In this document: one piece after another, positions 11,240 to 22,069 of the stretch
Layout: each line of letters starts with the position of its first letter
Position numbering within the stretch: the stretch's first letter is position 1
NCBI GenBank assembly: GCA_015501595.1
Contig: JADNRX010000024.1
Location: 1-64,000 of the forward strand
Direction of reading: 5' to 3'
Source of the DNA: Hymenopellis radicata
Taxonomy: Eukaryota; Basidiomycota; Agaricomycetes; Agaricales; Physalacriaceae
DNA: 64,000 bases
Program-made: the position numbers and the translations under genes
The notes under the pieces: generated by a model
Databases searched by the model: none
What the model was told of the DNA's origin: nothing
The model's input: only the letters and a program-made list of their open reading frames with translations

Positions 11240-11640
11240 AGAGACTCTGCCGTGAGAGAGGCTAAAGTCGGTGCGAGATAAGAGATATCATGTACAATAG
11301 AAAGTTTCCTTCTGCATCTTTGACATTTGTGTCACTCATCTGCTACAACTTTAAATGACACTACTCTCGTCACCTATCACGAGTTCGAGGTGCATCCGCT
11401 CAACGCTGTCTCCCCAAACCTTAACCGCACACGGAAGATGTATATACGGCATCAGTCGGAGGTGTGGAGGATGAGGAAGAAAGAGGGTTGGAGCCGTATA
11501 AATTGCAGAGTCGAATAGGCTTCGCACGAGATCCCGTATTAAATTCCTTCGGGGAATAGACTGCGCAACCCTAGAGTCGAACTGGCGAATTTAAAAAAAG
11601 GCTTATAGCGCGGAATAGACATCTGGAACAACCGCTGCAC
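11240..11640. other. No gene seen
   Basis: I see no coding pattern, repeat or RNA gene between the end of composite unit C and the malic-enzyme remnant. Confidence 0.4.
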
Positions 11641-11689
11641 CAGAAGCCTTTGGTACAGGCTGCAAACTATCCTCGATACAGTGGTGTGG

Positions 11690-12053
11690 ACTTGAATTCG
11701 TTGTTCAACACAAGCACAGTGTTTGCGACAAGGTTGCGTTTCCCCTATGTAACAGACTTTATTTACACCAGTATTGCGGAATGCAACATTTATCCTGGAT
11801 TAGGCTACGCCAGTCACGTAGGACGACAGACACAATGATCATCGCAGGCGCGCGACGATTGGCGTTGTCTCCCGCCCTGAAAGATCCTGATGATGCGCTG
11901 CTGCCGGATTTCGGCGACGCTCCGAACGTCAACTTTGAAGTTGCGGTTGCTGTGGCTGAGCATGCGATAGATGAAGAAATTGGGTGTGGATTGGGCAATG
12001 GTTGCCCATACACGCCGACTACGCTTATGACAAGAACGGAGAGTTCTAGTTGA
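11690..12053 (+). pseudogene. C-terminal fragment of NAD(P)-dependent malic enzyme
   Basis: Malic enzymes decarboxylate malate to pyruvate. The segment NIYPGLG (about 11790) followed, after one frame change, by TDTMIIAGARRLALSPALK and DPDDALLPDFGDAPNVNFEV then AVAVAEHAIDE resembles the C-terminal NAD-binding end of the family. Just upstream, FATRLRFPYV may be a worn form of the ATGxPFPPV motif. The rest of the enzyme (more than 450 residues in the family) is absent, so this is a relic. Confidence 0.6.
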
Positions 12054-12193
12054 TATATTGGCATTGAAGGACACTGGTAGAATACTATCTGATACATGAG
12101 AAGCTTTTGGGATTCAAATACAATGGTACTATAAGACAAGTAGGACGAGACGGACCCAATAGCCTCGAGGAGGCTGGCCAAGGGACCGCGAGA

Positions 12194-13801
12194 TCAAGGT
12201 TCTGGCTTACAGACTACCATAGTGAACCCATTGACAATGTTCGGCAATCGAAAGCACGGAACGCCTCTCTGTCCAGGCCGCTGGAACGGGTTCAACTCAA
12301 TCGGATACTCCTTCATCGGTTGTGCATAGATCTGGCGCACGATTTGAGGGAACGTCGCGCGCTGTATCCCGCACGAATGCTCCGTGTACTCGGTGATTGC
12401 GAAAGGCATGACAGCTCGATGTATAGATTGAATCACAGGGACCCACGTCCGGTGGGCTCCTAGGCCTGCATTCAGAGCGATCGCGCCATCGGGGCGTCCG
12501 CCGTACTCGTTGGCAGCGCTGAGCATTTCGGGACCCCAGAGAGAGGAGGCGCCGTGAAGGAAAATCTCGATGCGTCCGCTTCCGCATTCCTTGGGCGCCT
12601 CGTACGCGAACACGGGGGCGGACGAGGAAGACTTCCCGGCAAGAGATGGACGGTGGGACTTTTTCGCGATGGCGACGAGTTTTTCGACACTTGGCCCGAA
12701 GAGGACGAGTTTGATGTCGTGATAAGGCAGAAGCAAAGCCAACTCGGAGAACCTAGGAAATATTAGTCAGTAGAGCGCGTCGTAGCGTAATTATCACTCA
12801 CAAAGGAAGATAGTTCAGTTCAACCTCTGCGCCGATAACGTGCAGATGAAGAGGGACGCGCTTTTCTGGTCGACCGACACTCGCACGCGTGAGCTGGAGG
12901 CAGTGTGTGACAAGCCAATATGCGCTCAGAGGAAAGCTCATGAGAAGAGCCGCGGGTGATTCCTTGGATAGTCCTCTCCATTCATACCAGCTCTCCCAGT
13001 TACTGATCCGGCGATGGAATTCCGTTACAATTTGAGGTCGCTTGGATGCTGATGGGAATTGTCGATAAGCGATGAGACGTGTTTCCAGCTTCCAACCGTC
13101 AACGTCCGAAAGGTGATCCTCTTTAAAAAGATCCTTTCCATCCAGGTGGTCGAATGTGGCGAAAAAAGGTGTCAAGATCCTGGCATACGTCTCGTTTTCC
13201 ACTAGCGTTTTCAGCTCCTCCGTGCCAAAGTTGTGTGGCACCAGTCCGCCGCGATGGCTCCAGAACCCATAATCCGAGCCTCCCAAGACGTCGAATCGGC
13301 CGCGAGCAACATAATCGTTGAATGTTCCGTCAGTTTCCAACCGTCCCCAAGGAAATTGGGTAAGAATGGCCTGCGTTTCGCCATGGCGCGCCATATGACT
13401 CTATATACAAGGATGAGAAAAGAGAAATGTCGAAGGGTTGATTCGCACCTTGTTGATGGGGCAGAATTCTTTGTGAGTACCAAGTTTCTTCAAAGCTGTT
13501 CCAAGATTCCAGTCCCGTTCACTACACTGAAAGGGTGTGAATAACGTCTTTGATTACAATTCATAACAGACCTCTTTGCTGCAGTATATGATAGCCTTGC
13601 AAGCGGCACACCTCAGGAGTTTCTTCGGAGGATGATGGTTTGGTTACACGATGCACACATCGCCGCGACGCCAAAGTCCAAGTGTTCGGTAGAGCGGCCG
13701 CTTTTCTCGGCTTCGATGAGGCTCTTTGCGCCTGTCGTAAGGGATCCAAAGTAGTCCATATTGTGGGCCATTCCTCGGAGGAAAGCGTCCATACCAGCCA
13801 T
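12194..13801 (-). CDS. MSS51-like protein with MYND zinc finger
   Basis: Start at 13801 (MAGMDAFLRGMAHNMDYFGS). A MYND finger is spread over three exons: CASC, CAACKAIIYCSKE, CSERDWN and THKEFC. The C-terminal region fits the MSS51 C-terminal domain, with LHLHVIGAEVELNYLPL, a 49-bp intron near 12750-12800, then LLLPYHDIKLVLFGPSV, APKECGSG, AIALNAGLGAHRTWVPVI and ITEYTEHS. Yeast Mss51 is a mitochondrial COX1 translation factor; many mushroom paralogs are of unknown role. Between CASC and CAAC the frame shifts by one missing base near 13640, so this copy is either broken or carries a sequencing error. The remaining introns are canonical. Confidence 0.75.
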
Positions 13802-13859
13802 GATGGCCGATCGGAAGGAGGAAAGGTGAAAACTAACGCAGAAGACAGACGCGCATTGA

Positions 13860-14091
13860 ACTGATCGATCGCCTTCCCAGCGCCTTCCTAAAGGGGATTA
13901 CGCGTGGCTGACCATGCTTGCAGATTCCTCGTTCACTTCGTCATGCTTGCGTCTTGCGACCACCCTCAAAGCACACTCTTCACCGGTACTCATCCAATAT
14001 ACCCCGTATCCCGACTGAAATGGCCTGGCGTCCAACTAAGGACAACTCACAATTAACCGATCCACTGAACACATCTCCGTAACAGTACTTA
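13860..14091. other. Short intergenic stretch
   Basis: No feature seen between the MYND gene start and the kinase relic. Confidence 0.4.
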
Positions 14092-14798
14092 TCATGGCGC
14101 CCTCGCTGCTCTAGGTCGTCTAACATCGTCCTCACCAATAATGTCATCCTTATCCACATACTCCCCCTCGATAAACCGGTCCAACGTCTCTTGTTCAGCC
14201 AGATAGTCCTCGGGTATCCCTCTTGAACTGCTTCGGTCAAAATCTGTAAACCGCACCCGCCCCGACTGGTCCTCCATGATGTTCCATGAATGTACGTCGT
14301 GGTGCAGGACGCCGGCTTCATGAATCGCTGTTAGGATGGACTTCAGTTCAAAGCTGGAGCTAATTCAGTGACTATACGAAACTTGAACAAGATGGAGGCT
14401 TACCGCGCCTTTGGTGACTTTCCGCTCGCTGTCCATGCGTTGCCCCAGAGGACGGCCAGCGTCCGATAGCATCAGAACGCGCAGGTCTGTGTTGAGAGCT
14501 TCGCGGAATGAAAGTAGACTTGGTATCCCAGAAACACCCGCATCGTGCAAATGTCTGTAAATGTGAACTTCACATGCTGGAGACGCTGAGCACGCGCAGC
14601 AGTAGGAGCTATTTTGAGAGCGAACGTGCGATGGTCTAGGAAGTGCAAGGGCGCGCTTGGGACGGGGACGGGTTCAGACCGTGGGCGTACCAGAGACGGC
14701 GGGTTAAAATCAAAGAATTTTTTGCGAAGAGTAGGATCGCCCGGTTCGGGGGAGGGAGAGCTTGCAGAGGGTGAAGAGTTCAACATCTCTCCCGGCAT
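14092..14798 (-). pseudogene. Atypical kinase, copy with large internal deletion
   Basis: The N-terminus (MPGEMLNSSPSASS, KKFFDFNPPSLVRPRSEP, APLHFLD) and the C-terminus (HEAGVLHHD, RVRFTDFDRSS, GEYVDKDDIIGEDDVRR) match the complete kinase at 24.4-26.6 kb. About 450 residues between LHFLD and the ATP-binding lysine segment (FALKIAPTAARAQR) are missing. The catalytic HRD has become HHD. A frame break follows the lysine segment. Both ends align closely, so the deletion is recent relative to the duplication. Confidence 0.75.
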
Positions 14799-15050
14799 GC
14801 CAGTGCCATATACCGAAAAGATTACGCGAGGGGAGCGAGGGGATGATGAAAAGCGAATCCAACATCGTGATGTGAAGATCACATGAGCAGCGGGAAACTT
14901 CGGGCCGAGCGTGGCTTTCGTGCAGGTTGCTCATGATCAAACATTTCAGCCACAGACGACCTGTTCGCGTTATGAGTATGCACTTTGAAGTTGTATGATG
15001 TACAATGTATTTTGTTAGTTACATATGTCTGCGCTTCGATTTCGAAGCGT

Positions 15051-15544
15051 TTAAAACTCCTCCGGAAACACCAAAGGAATCCCCGGGAGGTACCCCTCGT
15101 CCCAAGCCTCATCATCGTCATTATCGGTATCAAAATCGTCGCCGGAGACCCAGTCATATGTGAGGAGCCTGAGAGGGAACATGAGCATCGCCTGCGACTC
15201 GGATGCAAAGAGATCACGCACTCGTCTTCCTCTTCCGAACTACCATCGTCGTCTGAGTAGTCGGACAGATCCGATAGTTCTGAAACCCCAGAATGGAGCA
15301 AAGTACTTGGTAGGGTAATAGTATCATCGCTCTCTTCGTCCTCTTCCTCGGAATAATCCGAGTCAGAGTCATCCTGGTCAGCGTCAAGGGTGACTCAGGA
15401 CAGGAACCACGCAGAAGGGCCGGCCTGGTCGATTGGTGTCTCGTTTGTGAGATCCACAGATTGGCCGAGCTCCTCGTCCTCTGGTGTAAAGTGGATCTCG
15501 TTTCTGAGGGGCGAAGACAGGAACGGTAGGAAAGATGAAGACAT
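15051..15544 (-). pseudogene. Acidic protein, broken by a stop and a frameshift
   Basis: Start MSSSFLPFLSSPLRNEI at 15544, with TATATA about 40 bp upstream. It reads into PSAWFLS, an in-frame TGA, and then continues in the same frame as DDSDSDYSEEEDEESDD. After one more frame change it ends YDWVSGDDFDTDN ... PGIPLVFPEEF. A second fragment of the family (PSAWLLFFTLEEEDDSDSDY) lies at 63.15-63.41 kb. Unknown function; the Asp/Glu/Ser-rich sequence suggests a soluble nuclear or cytosolic protein. Confidence 0.5.
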
Positions 15545-15937
15545 AATGCTAGTGGTGCTAGGACGCGACTGCTCAGTGCTTATATATGCGCGTTCGCGTC
15601 CATTGTTCGGCAATGGTCCACACCTCATATACCCGGTTTGGAAACACTACCTTCAAATTGTTCGGTGTGGACAATGGTGATCACGTCCACTTCAAGTTCC
15701 GCATTCAGCGTCCACCACTGATTGTTTGTGAGTGGCGTTAGTATAGAATTCGGGAGCTACGCACCATCATCCAAGTCGGTACCGCCGGCCGCCCTCACAA
15801 AACACGAAGCCTGAGGAGAAATAAATAAAATTCGTTGTTGAGTAGAAAATCGAAAGCCAGGAATTGAAGTAATTTAAATATGAAACGGCGATAGCCAAGG
15901 GTCCAAATCGTATACTGCGCGGAAGGTGAGATGCGCA

Positions 15938-16817
15938 TTAGTGAAACGGGACCTTCCTCTCCTGCTCCTTAGCCATTATGTGTAGGCATGTTCCCCGATG
16001 CATGATCCATTCATCAACATAATCATACCCTGTTCCACTCTCACCGTCCAGCGGCTCAATCTTCGCGCGGCACACCCTGCACATCCCGTACTGCGCCTCA
16101 AAGTTCTCTGCCGCCATCCACTCCTCGCCCTGCAGCCATCTCTTCCTCACCTCCCACCCTACCATCAGCTCGGGCGGGACCCTCCACCTCGCGGCGATTG
16201 CCGAGAGGCAGGACATGCGTTTGAATGTGAGATCGATCGTGATGTTGCAGCGAGAGTGTAGCTTGCGTTTGTCCGCGCTGAAGTGAGGTTTGAATGGCGC
16301 GCTGAAGTCGTGTGGGAGTTTGACGCCGCCGACGGCTGGAGGGAAGGGGTTCTTGCGCGCCGCGAAGTATTTGAGCTGGACGGGTGGGAGAAGGTCAATG
16401 GTGTCTTCGACGCCTCTGGGGCTTTCGTCTGTATCCTCTTCCGACTCCGACTCGGTTATATCTTCGGCTTCGCAGGATTCGGAGTCACTCAGATCGAAGC
16501 CTTCAGAGACGGGTTCTTGTTTGATGGATTTTGGAATGGGAGGACTAGGAAATTTCGTTAATGGATGCAAAGCACGGCATACACGGCGACATACTCTTCA
16601 AGTTCATCTAGGTCCTTGTTCTCGCCACGTTTCCTCTTCAGAGGTATACGAAAGATCAGTTTCGTCTTCGGCGCGTTGAGTAATGGCTTCCTGTGCAACT
16701 ATGAGAAAGAGTTCAAGGGTAGTAGCGAATGAGGACGCACTCTTCGCGGACAGGCTTGCGTGGAACGTCTTTAGGTAGTTTAAGAACAACACGTCGGTTT
16801 TCCTTTGCAGCAGACAT
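15938..16817 (-). CDS. Three-exon protein of unknown function
   Basis: Start at 16817 (MSAAKENRRVVLKLPKDVPR). Two clean introns follow (GTGCGT...GCACAG near 16741-16692; GTATGT...CCTAG near 16600-16550). The joined frame gives KTKLIFRIPLKRKRGE, then an acidic linker (CEAEDITESESEEDTDES), then a globular-looking C-terminal part with KRWLQGEEWMAAENFEAQYG, CRVC and HRGTC, which could bind zinc. No frame break is seen. Not recognised; likely a basidiomycete-specific protein. Confidence 0.6.
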
Positions 16818-17530
16818 ATTTCAGAAGGGTTTGAAGATGAGAGAAGTTGTTGTGAGTCGCTAGCGCTGAGGGATGTGTGGGAGGGAACAAGCTGGATGGA
16901 GGAAGTTATAAGTAGAAAAACTAGGAAAACGTGACTTCCATTGTGCAGGTCCACCTTTTAGTTTCCTTAGTTGGGTGCCCAAATTCCATTGTTCTCTGAA
17001 AGCAGAAAACTCTACGCACAATGAGGTCGATACGACCAATGGTCCACAACAGCATGCGAGATCCGGGCGTCTTAGTTAGTGTGGCGTCGACGACTCGGTC
17101 ATTACGGCGGTCGGATTCAGATACCGATCTCCGTGGAACGCTTGCACTACGCAGAAAATCAGAACGCGTCGGACTGGTTGTTACCATATGCTGTGCACTC
17201 ACAGCAGAAGTATATCCGGCCGCAGCAAGTCATTAACTGAACACGCGACACAGTGGCGCATCAAAAGAGGGGTTAACGGTACACGTTAACCTCTCCCTTA
17301 AGAGCGCTCATCCACGGCGTCCAATCTCAAAAGAGCCAAGATGTTCAGCGGCCAGCGCTCAAGCATGCCACCAACATCGCCTGCCATACCAACACCGAAG
17401 ACGAGTGACCGCGCGAGACTGCTCATGCTCGCGAAGAGGCAAGACGGCATATCGAAGGAGGAGTTTGGTTCCTGCTCGAACCTGTTTTCACTTGCCAGGT
17501 ACATGAAGACTATTCATCATGGTAGTTTTG
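16818..17530. other. Intergenic, no confident gene
   Basis: Short open frames exist on both strands, including a partly hydrophobic minus-strand one at 17298-17504 ending LLRLDAVDERS. None has introns, conserved motifs or a clear start context that I would trust. Confidence 0.35.
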
Positions 17531-17540
17531 CGCGTAGATT

Positions 17541-17726
17541 TTACTGGGTTGTTGAAGTCCTGCGCTATAGTCAGTCTGTGTCATCGAGCGTAGTTTATGA
17601 TCACGACGAACTTGGGCTCTTGAAATGCGCCACCAGGGTATCTATGGCGTCGGATAGAGGACTGTAAGACGACGTCCGGATTGCGAGCTCTGAACCGAGG
17701 TGGATAGGTAGAGCGAGTCCCGCCAT
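17541..17726 (-). CDS. Small unit-encoded protein, copy A
   Basis: Start at 17726 in context CACCGCCATGG encodes MAGLALPIHLGSELAIRTSS and on to AHFKSPS. A probable short intron with a CGCAG acceptor and a stop at 17541-17543 follow. A TATATATA element sits about 35 bp upstream. It matches the 10838 gene of copy C almost exactly. Product unknown. Confidence 0.4.
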
Positions 17727-17822
17727 GGCGGTGGCGGGTCGAAGGTGGAGAGTAGTACTTATATATACGGGCAAGGAACTTCAGGGAGTGGGTGGATATA
17801 AACACGACTTTGCATCGTGTTG

Positions 17823-18670
17823 CATGATGGAAAGTCTAATGAGGAGGAGATAAAGGAAAGGTGGCGGTCATCCGGCGATATGGCTTTCCGATGTTCTTTA
17901 GAAAGAGGACCAATGTTTTCGTTCCTGGTGCTCGTGGCGTACAGGAGAAAAAAAGGGGAAAGATTCCAAGATACCGCGGCATGCTTGTGTGAAGGAGCCG
18001 ACTAGAAGTTTTAGAAGAATGTCCATCCCAGTGACAGATTCTGATTCAGAGATGGAAAGCCACATATTGACCAAAAGTAGTCGTGTAAAGAAGCAGCGGT
18101 CGTCCGAAAAAGTATAAGCGAGTCATCGATGTCGCTATGCATGGACATTTACAACAAGGATGTCGATTCTCGAAGAGCGGAGGCAGAAAATGGCGGCACG
18201 TGCCACTACGATCCTTGGACACGGACCAAGACAAGCGTCGCGCTTTTCGACTACAACGACGGCGTCCAACAGGCCCTTCGATACCCAGTCGATACCTTAC
18301 AGCGTTTGGCAATGGGGAAACGTCTGGACGACCGGGGAGCGAATTGGTGGAGCCGTCATTCGACATCGACCACCACGATAAAATGGGCTCGAATAAAGGC
18401 AGGCAATCATGACAGAGGCAGTATCCTGGTGCGTATATCGGCTTGTTTGTTTTCTAGGGTAGTGCTCATGAGGGCGCAGAAGGGGAAGTCCGCGTGCAAA
18501 ACGTCAACCGACAAGTTGACTGCTTTGCTACTGGTGGAAACGGCGGACCCGTATACTGTCGCGCAATTGAGAACGGTGTGGAGGACCTCACCATTGTCCC
18601 TGTCGCGTCCTAGCATCAGCCAAGGAAAACGGACCTGTCCCGGTGCGTGTCTGAACTTGTCTATCTGCTA
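17823..18670 (+). pseudogene. Unit gene with membrane-like segment, copy A
   Basis: Counterpart of 10.74-10.15 kb in copy C. It contains FSFLVLVAYRRKKGERFQDT, then the MSIPVTDSDSEMES start region with a stop after about 36 codons. It then has pieces in all three frames that match VLDTDHRPKRRR of copy B. Further on, VQNVNRQVDCFATGGNGGP and VEDLTIVPVAS (about 18490-18615) look like a real coding exon. Heavily decayed. Confidence 0.4.
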
Positions 18671-18989
18671 GCGTCACGTTTACAAGGAGATAGCAGGATG
18701 CTCTCAGCCGGCACAGCGTAGAAACTGGGCATCTCCGACGGTCGCAGATGCGGGGCCATCTTCCAGGCTTGCCGACCACAGACTCGCCAAGAATAAGCCT
18801 ACGCTTCCCCCCTGCTAATAGTCCTAAGATCGTAGCCGCGAGTCGGCAATACCCAAGCACTAGACACGAAGGGATCGTATAGCGTCTTCCCCTCTCCAGG
18901 AAGAAACGGTGCTAGCGCTCACCAAGCTAGCACTTGGATGCGATTGAATGGTACTCGTGCATCGGAAGTTAGTGCTTTTGTTTTATAAC

Positions 18990-19540
18990 TGATATTGCCG
19001 ACTCACTTTCAATCACAGAGAAATAAGTGTTCATCACGCGTGCCCTCAGTCCCAACTCCGCATCTCTCCACGAAGAGGCCGTTCACCGCGGAAACTCTTT
19101 TGGTGATCCGTTCGCCTCTAAGAGAAATCGCCGTCATGCTTATCGCCACTTCTGTCCCATGGAATCGTGATGGCCCAACGAAGTGCTGGATAAAGACATC
19201 CTTTGTTTGCTCTATTACGCCACACCTTGTGGAAAGAGAGTCAGTGATTCATCTTGGACACGGTCATTGTCATCTTACTTTTAATTTCAGTTCACGATTA
19301 TAGCCTCCGTTGTCCATCGTTCTGCTCATAGACAAATGAGATGTCTCTGGTATCGATTTCCTCCAGTTTTCTAGTTGTGTCAAGAAAGTCAGTCTACCAT
19401 CTTCATCATAACTCGTTGTCTCACCTTTGAACACCTCCTGTAAGGATAGGAACTCAACAATCCGGTTTACTCCCGCAAATCTTCTCGTTAGCATCAACAA
19501 GCACAAGAACGCGTCGTCCTTGAGCATTATCAAATGTTGA
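18990..19540 (+). pseudogene. Unrecognised unit gene, copy A, decayed
   Basis: Collinear with 9.75-9.4 kb plus 2.07-1.75 kb of copy C on the minus strand, and more weakly with 29.1-29.5 kb. Intron-like borders (GAGAGTCAGTG..., TTTCAG) are kept but the reading frame has several stops. Nothing further can be said about its product. Confidence 0.35.
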
Positions 19541-19739
19541 TGTCGCTTCGCAGTCGCCTATGGCGCGCACGCGCCATAGACTTATCCGGCAGGAGTGCGC
19601 TCAGCCTCAGCTGCCAGAGATGCCACATTTTGTCCTCTAAATTATTTTCCAGTGATCTGCAGTATGCGCCGGAATTGTCCCCGCGCATCACGCACCTGCC
19701 CCTCAACCTGACATTTTTGATGACAGGTTGACCTGAGCC

Positions 19740-21119
19740 ATAATGGAACGCCGCGCTAGGAGGCAGATGCATAGTGTTAGGAATCCCGTTGGTGAGTCTC
19801 TTCGCTGGCGCTGGGCAGGCTATTCGTTGACAGTTCCAACCAGCAGGCGGAGGTCCTAATACGTCCACCTATGGAGAAGGCGGGTCAGCGACGGTGGGGG
19901 GTTGGTATCCGGATGCGAGTGTGGTGGCAAAGCAGGCGAGTTTAGGCGGCCAGTACGCATATGCGGTGAGTAAAATGGGAAAGAGTGTTACATGTGGATG
20001 ACAGCAAAATTTTCAATGTAGCCCGGGACAGCGCTGGATGCGGCCTCTGCAGACGTCATGCCTGATACCATCTCTTCACGCATAAGCGGCTTTTCGACTT
20101 TGCTAACGGATCCTGGCGGCTATGGGCATAGCGGTATACGAGGGAGTGGTATTTCGGTACGTCTCCCAGCTTCGCCAATGGCCCCGTTCTGATGTTTTCA
20201 GTCATCGGAGTCGTTAAGACTGTCGACAGCCTTCCACCCTGCGGCTCGACTTGTACCCTCAGCGTATTCGGACGTGGTGCTCCAGTCTACAGACGGCGTC
20301 CTATTCTATGTCCATCGCGCTATCCTCGCTGAGGCGTCCTCAAATGGCTTCGGGTCAGCACTATTACACGACGCCGCCGCGCCCGTAGCAGTCAATGACG
20401 ACTCGGCCGTCCTCAACATAATCCTACATGCGATCTACGACCTCCCCAGCGCCCAATTCAGCCCTTCGTTCCCTACGCTGGTCGATGCCGTAGACCGAAT
20501 GCAGCCCGTCTATGGAGTCGCTCCCACGCGCTTCATCCTACCCGCCACCTCCTCCGACTTGTTCTCGCAACTGTACTCCCACGCGCCGCTCCGCCCCATT
20601 GACGTGTACATGCTCGCGGCGCACCACGGGCTCGAGGACCTCGCCGTGCTTGCCTCTGGGCACCTACTGTCATTCAAATTGGAAACACTAACAGACGACA
20701 TGACCGTCTACATGGGGGGGATGCATTTGAAGCGGCTGGTGTTCTTGCATTTGGATAGGCTTAAGAGGTTGAAGGAGATTTTGCTTGTGCCGCCGCCTCC
20801 GCACGAGGGAGGAGTGTGTACGGCTGATCCGCAGAGGGCGTGGGCGTTGGCGGCGGCTGAGTTGGTGAATGATGCGAAACCTGGTTCGTCTTCGAGTTGT
20901 CCCTGGGGCTTTATTGACGGGATGTATTAGATCTGTCGCCGCATTTGTTGGCTGCGTCGATGAAGGGCTTTGCGGGGGATATACCATGTGCGACGTGTAT
21001 GAATAATTTTCAGAGGAGGCTGGCGGAGGCTGCGGAGTTGTGGTCGAATGTACCGGTTAGTGTATTCTATTGTTGGTTGTTCAATCATTTGCTTATGGTT
21101 TGTATAGGCGAGTATATGA
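19740..21119 (+). CDS. BTB/POZ-domain protein, intact copy A
   Basis: Exons can be joined in frame. A Gly-rich exon (GGGPNTSTYGEGGSATVGGW, about 19831-19965) is followed by PGTALDAASADVMPDTISS. A GTACGT donor at 20157 then leads to SSESLRLSTAFHP and the BTB domain (DVVLQSTDGVLFYVHRAILA, then SSNGFGSALLHDAAAP, LHAIYDLPSAQF). The end is the usual mushroom BTB tail with CATCMNNFQRRL, and a last tiny exon closes at 21117-21119. BTB proteins are protein-interaction adaptors; the partner is unknown. The 5' end is uncertain, since upstream frames contain stops and the true start may be further upstream in another exon. Confidence 0.65.
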
Positions 21120-22069
21120 TGACGTTCACTATTTATGCGGAAAAACGAAAGAGTTCACTCTCATCGCATGGGACACTGTACTTTTGAATACCTTAACACT
21201 GTTCGACGGTTTAAGATTACTGGTCGCCGGCCACTGTGACTATAGTTGGAAGAGGATTTTGATCTTGTCGCCGTCTGCAGCAGGGGAGACGTGACTGATA
21301 TACCGGCGGTGGGAGTGTTCTGTTACATATCGGTTAGTGCGCTCTACCCGTTGAAGAGACGCACGTGTGCTGTGTTCCTGTGTGGCCACTGTAAAGGGCG
21401 ACTCAGAGATAACGCTAGATGAAAGGAATGCGACTGACTGCCACCAAGTTGTGCCCTCGAGCGTAAAATGGTACATCAGCTTTTCACCGACTGGGATGCC
21501 ACATTAGTAATTAGTGCCATTTTGATATAGACCATGCCTAGTCGACCGGTCAATGGCAATGAGGCGAGATTAGTAAAGTACGAACAAGTGAATTGAGCTA
21601 TTAGGGCGGTGTTGTCAGGACACCTCAAAGTGGAAGAAATGCAACGTATGTTCCAGCGTCGGCCAATCCGTTCTTAACATAGACCTGCAGCGCTTCTTCA
21701 GATTTGGTAGAAGTTGAAGGTTACGATAACGCGGTCGTGATGGTTAGCTTCAATGAGCGGTCCCGGGGTGTGTCGGCATGCACGCATGATCACAAACGCG
21801 TCTCGCACGCACGTCCACTTTGTTGGAGGTATGTCGTACGCCACCAAGCGGACATGAACATCCCGGAGACAAAATAGCTGGCGAGTAGAGGAGGTCTTTC
21901 ACCGGATAGTGGAGCTCGAGGAAGGATTCTGGCCGGCCGTCTGATAATGAGGAGTTGTAAGCTCCGTTAAAAACATAACACCCATTCAATTCCGAGATAG
22001 TAGTAGTACTACAATAATGAATACATCGTCCAGACAGAAGTATTCGGGTATAAAGAGTGTGCATGCCAG
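21120..22069. other. Intergenic, nothing recognised
   Basis: It begins with the end of composite unit A. The rest shows no convincing exon on either strand and no structured repeat. Confidence 0.4.

Larger units (their letters stand above)
9398..11240 (-). repeat. Composite unit copy C, right part
   Basis: This is the reverse complement of about 17.53-19.4 kb. The match is good at 10.15-11.1 kb versus 17.55-18.42 kb, and weaker but collinear at 9.4-9.75 kb versus 19.1-19.35 kb. Together with 1-2069 it forms one unit cut in two by the transposon. Confidence 0.7.
17530..21130 (+). repeat. Composite unit copy A
   Basis: This is a forward copy of the unit found inverted at 1-11.24 kb and again at about 28.4-31.0 kb. 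The order is a small divergent gene, a membrane-like unit gene, an unrecognised gene, then the BTB gene. It is the only copy whose BTB gene reads through. Confidence 0.75.

Noticed and set aside
15395..15400. Stop-codon readthrough in the acidic gene at 15.4 kb
   Set aside because: The stop context is TGA-GTC, not TGA-CTA, and another frameshift follows, so decay is simpler.
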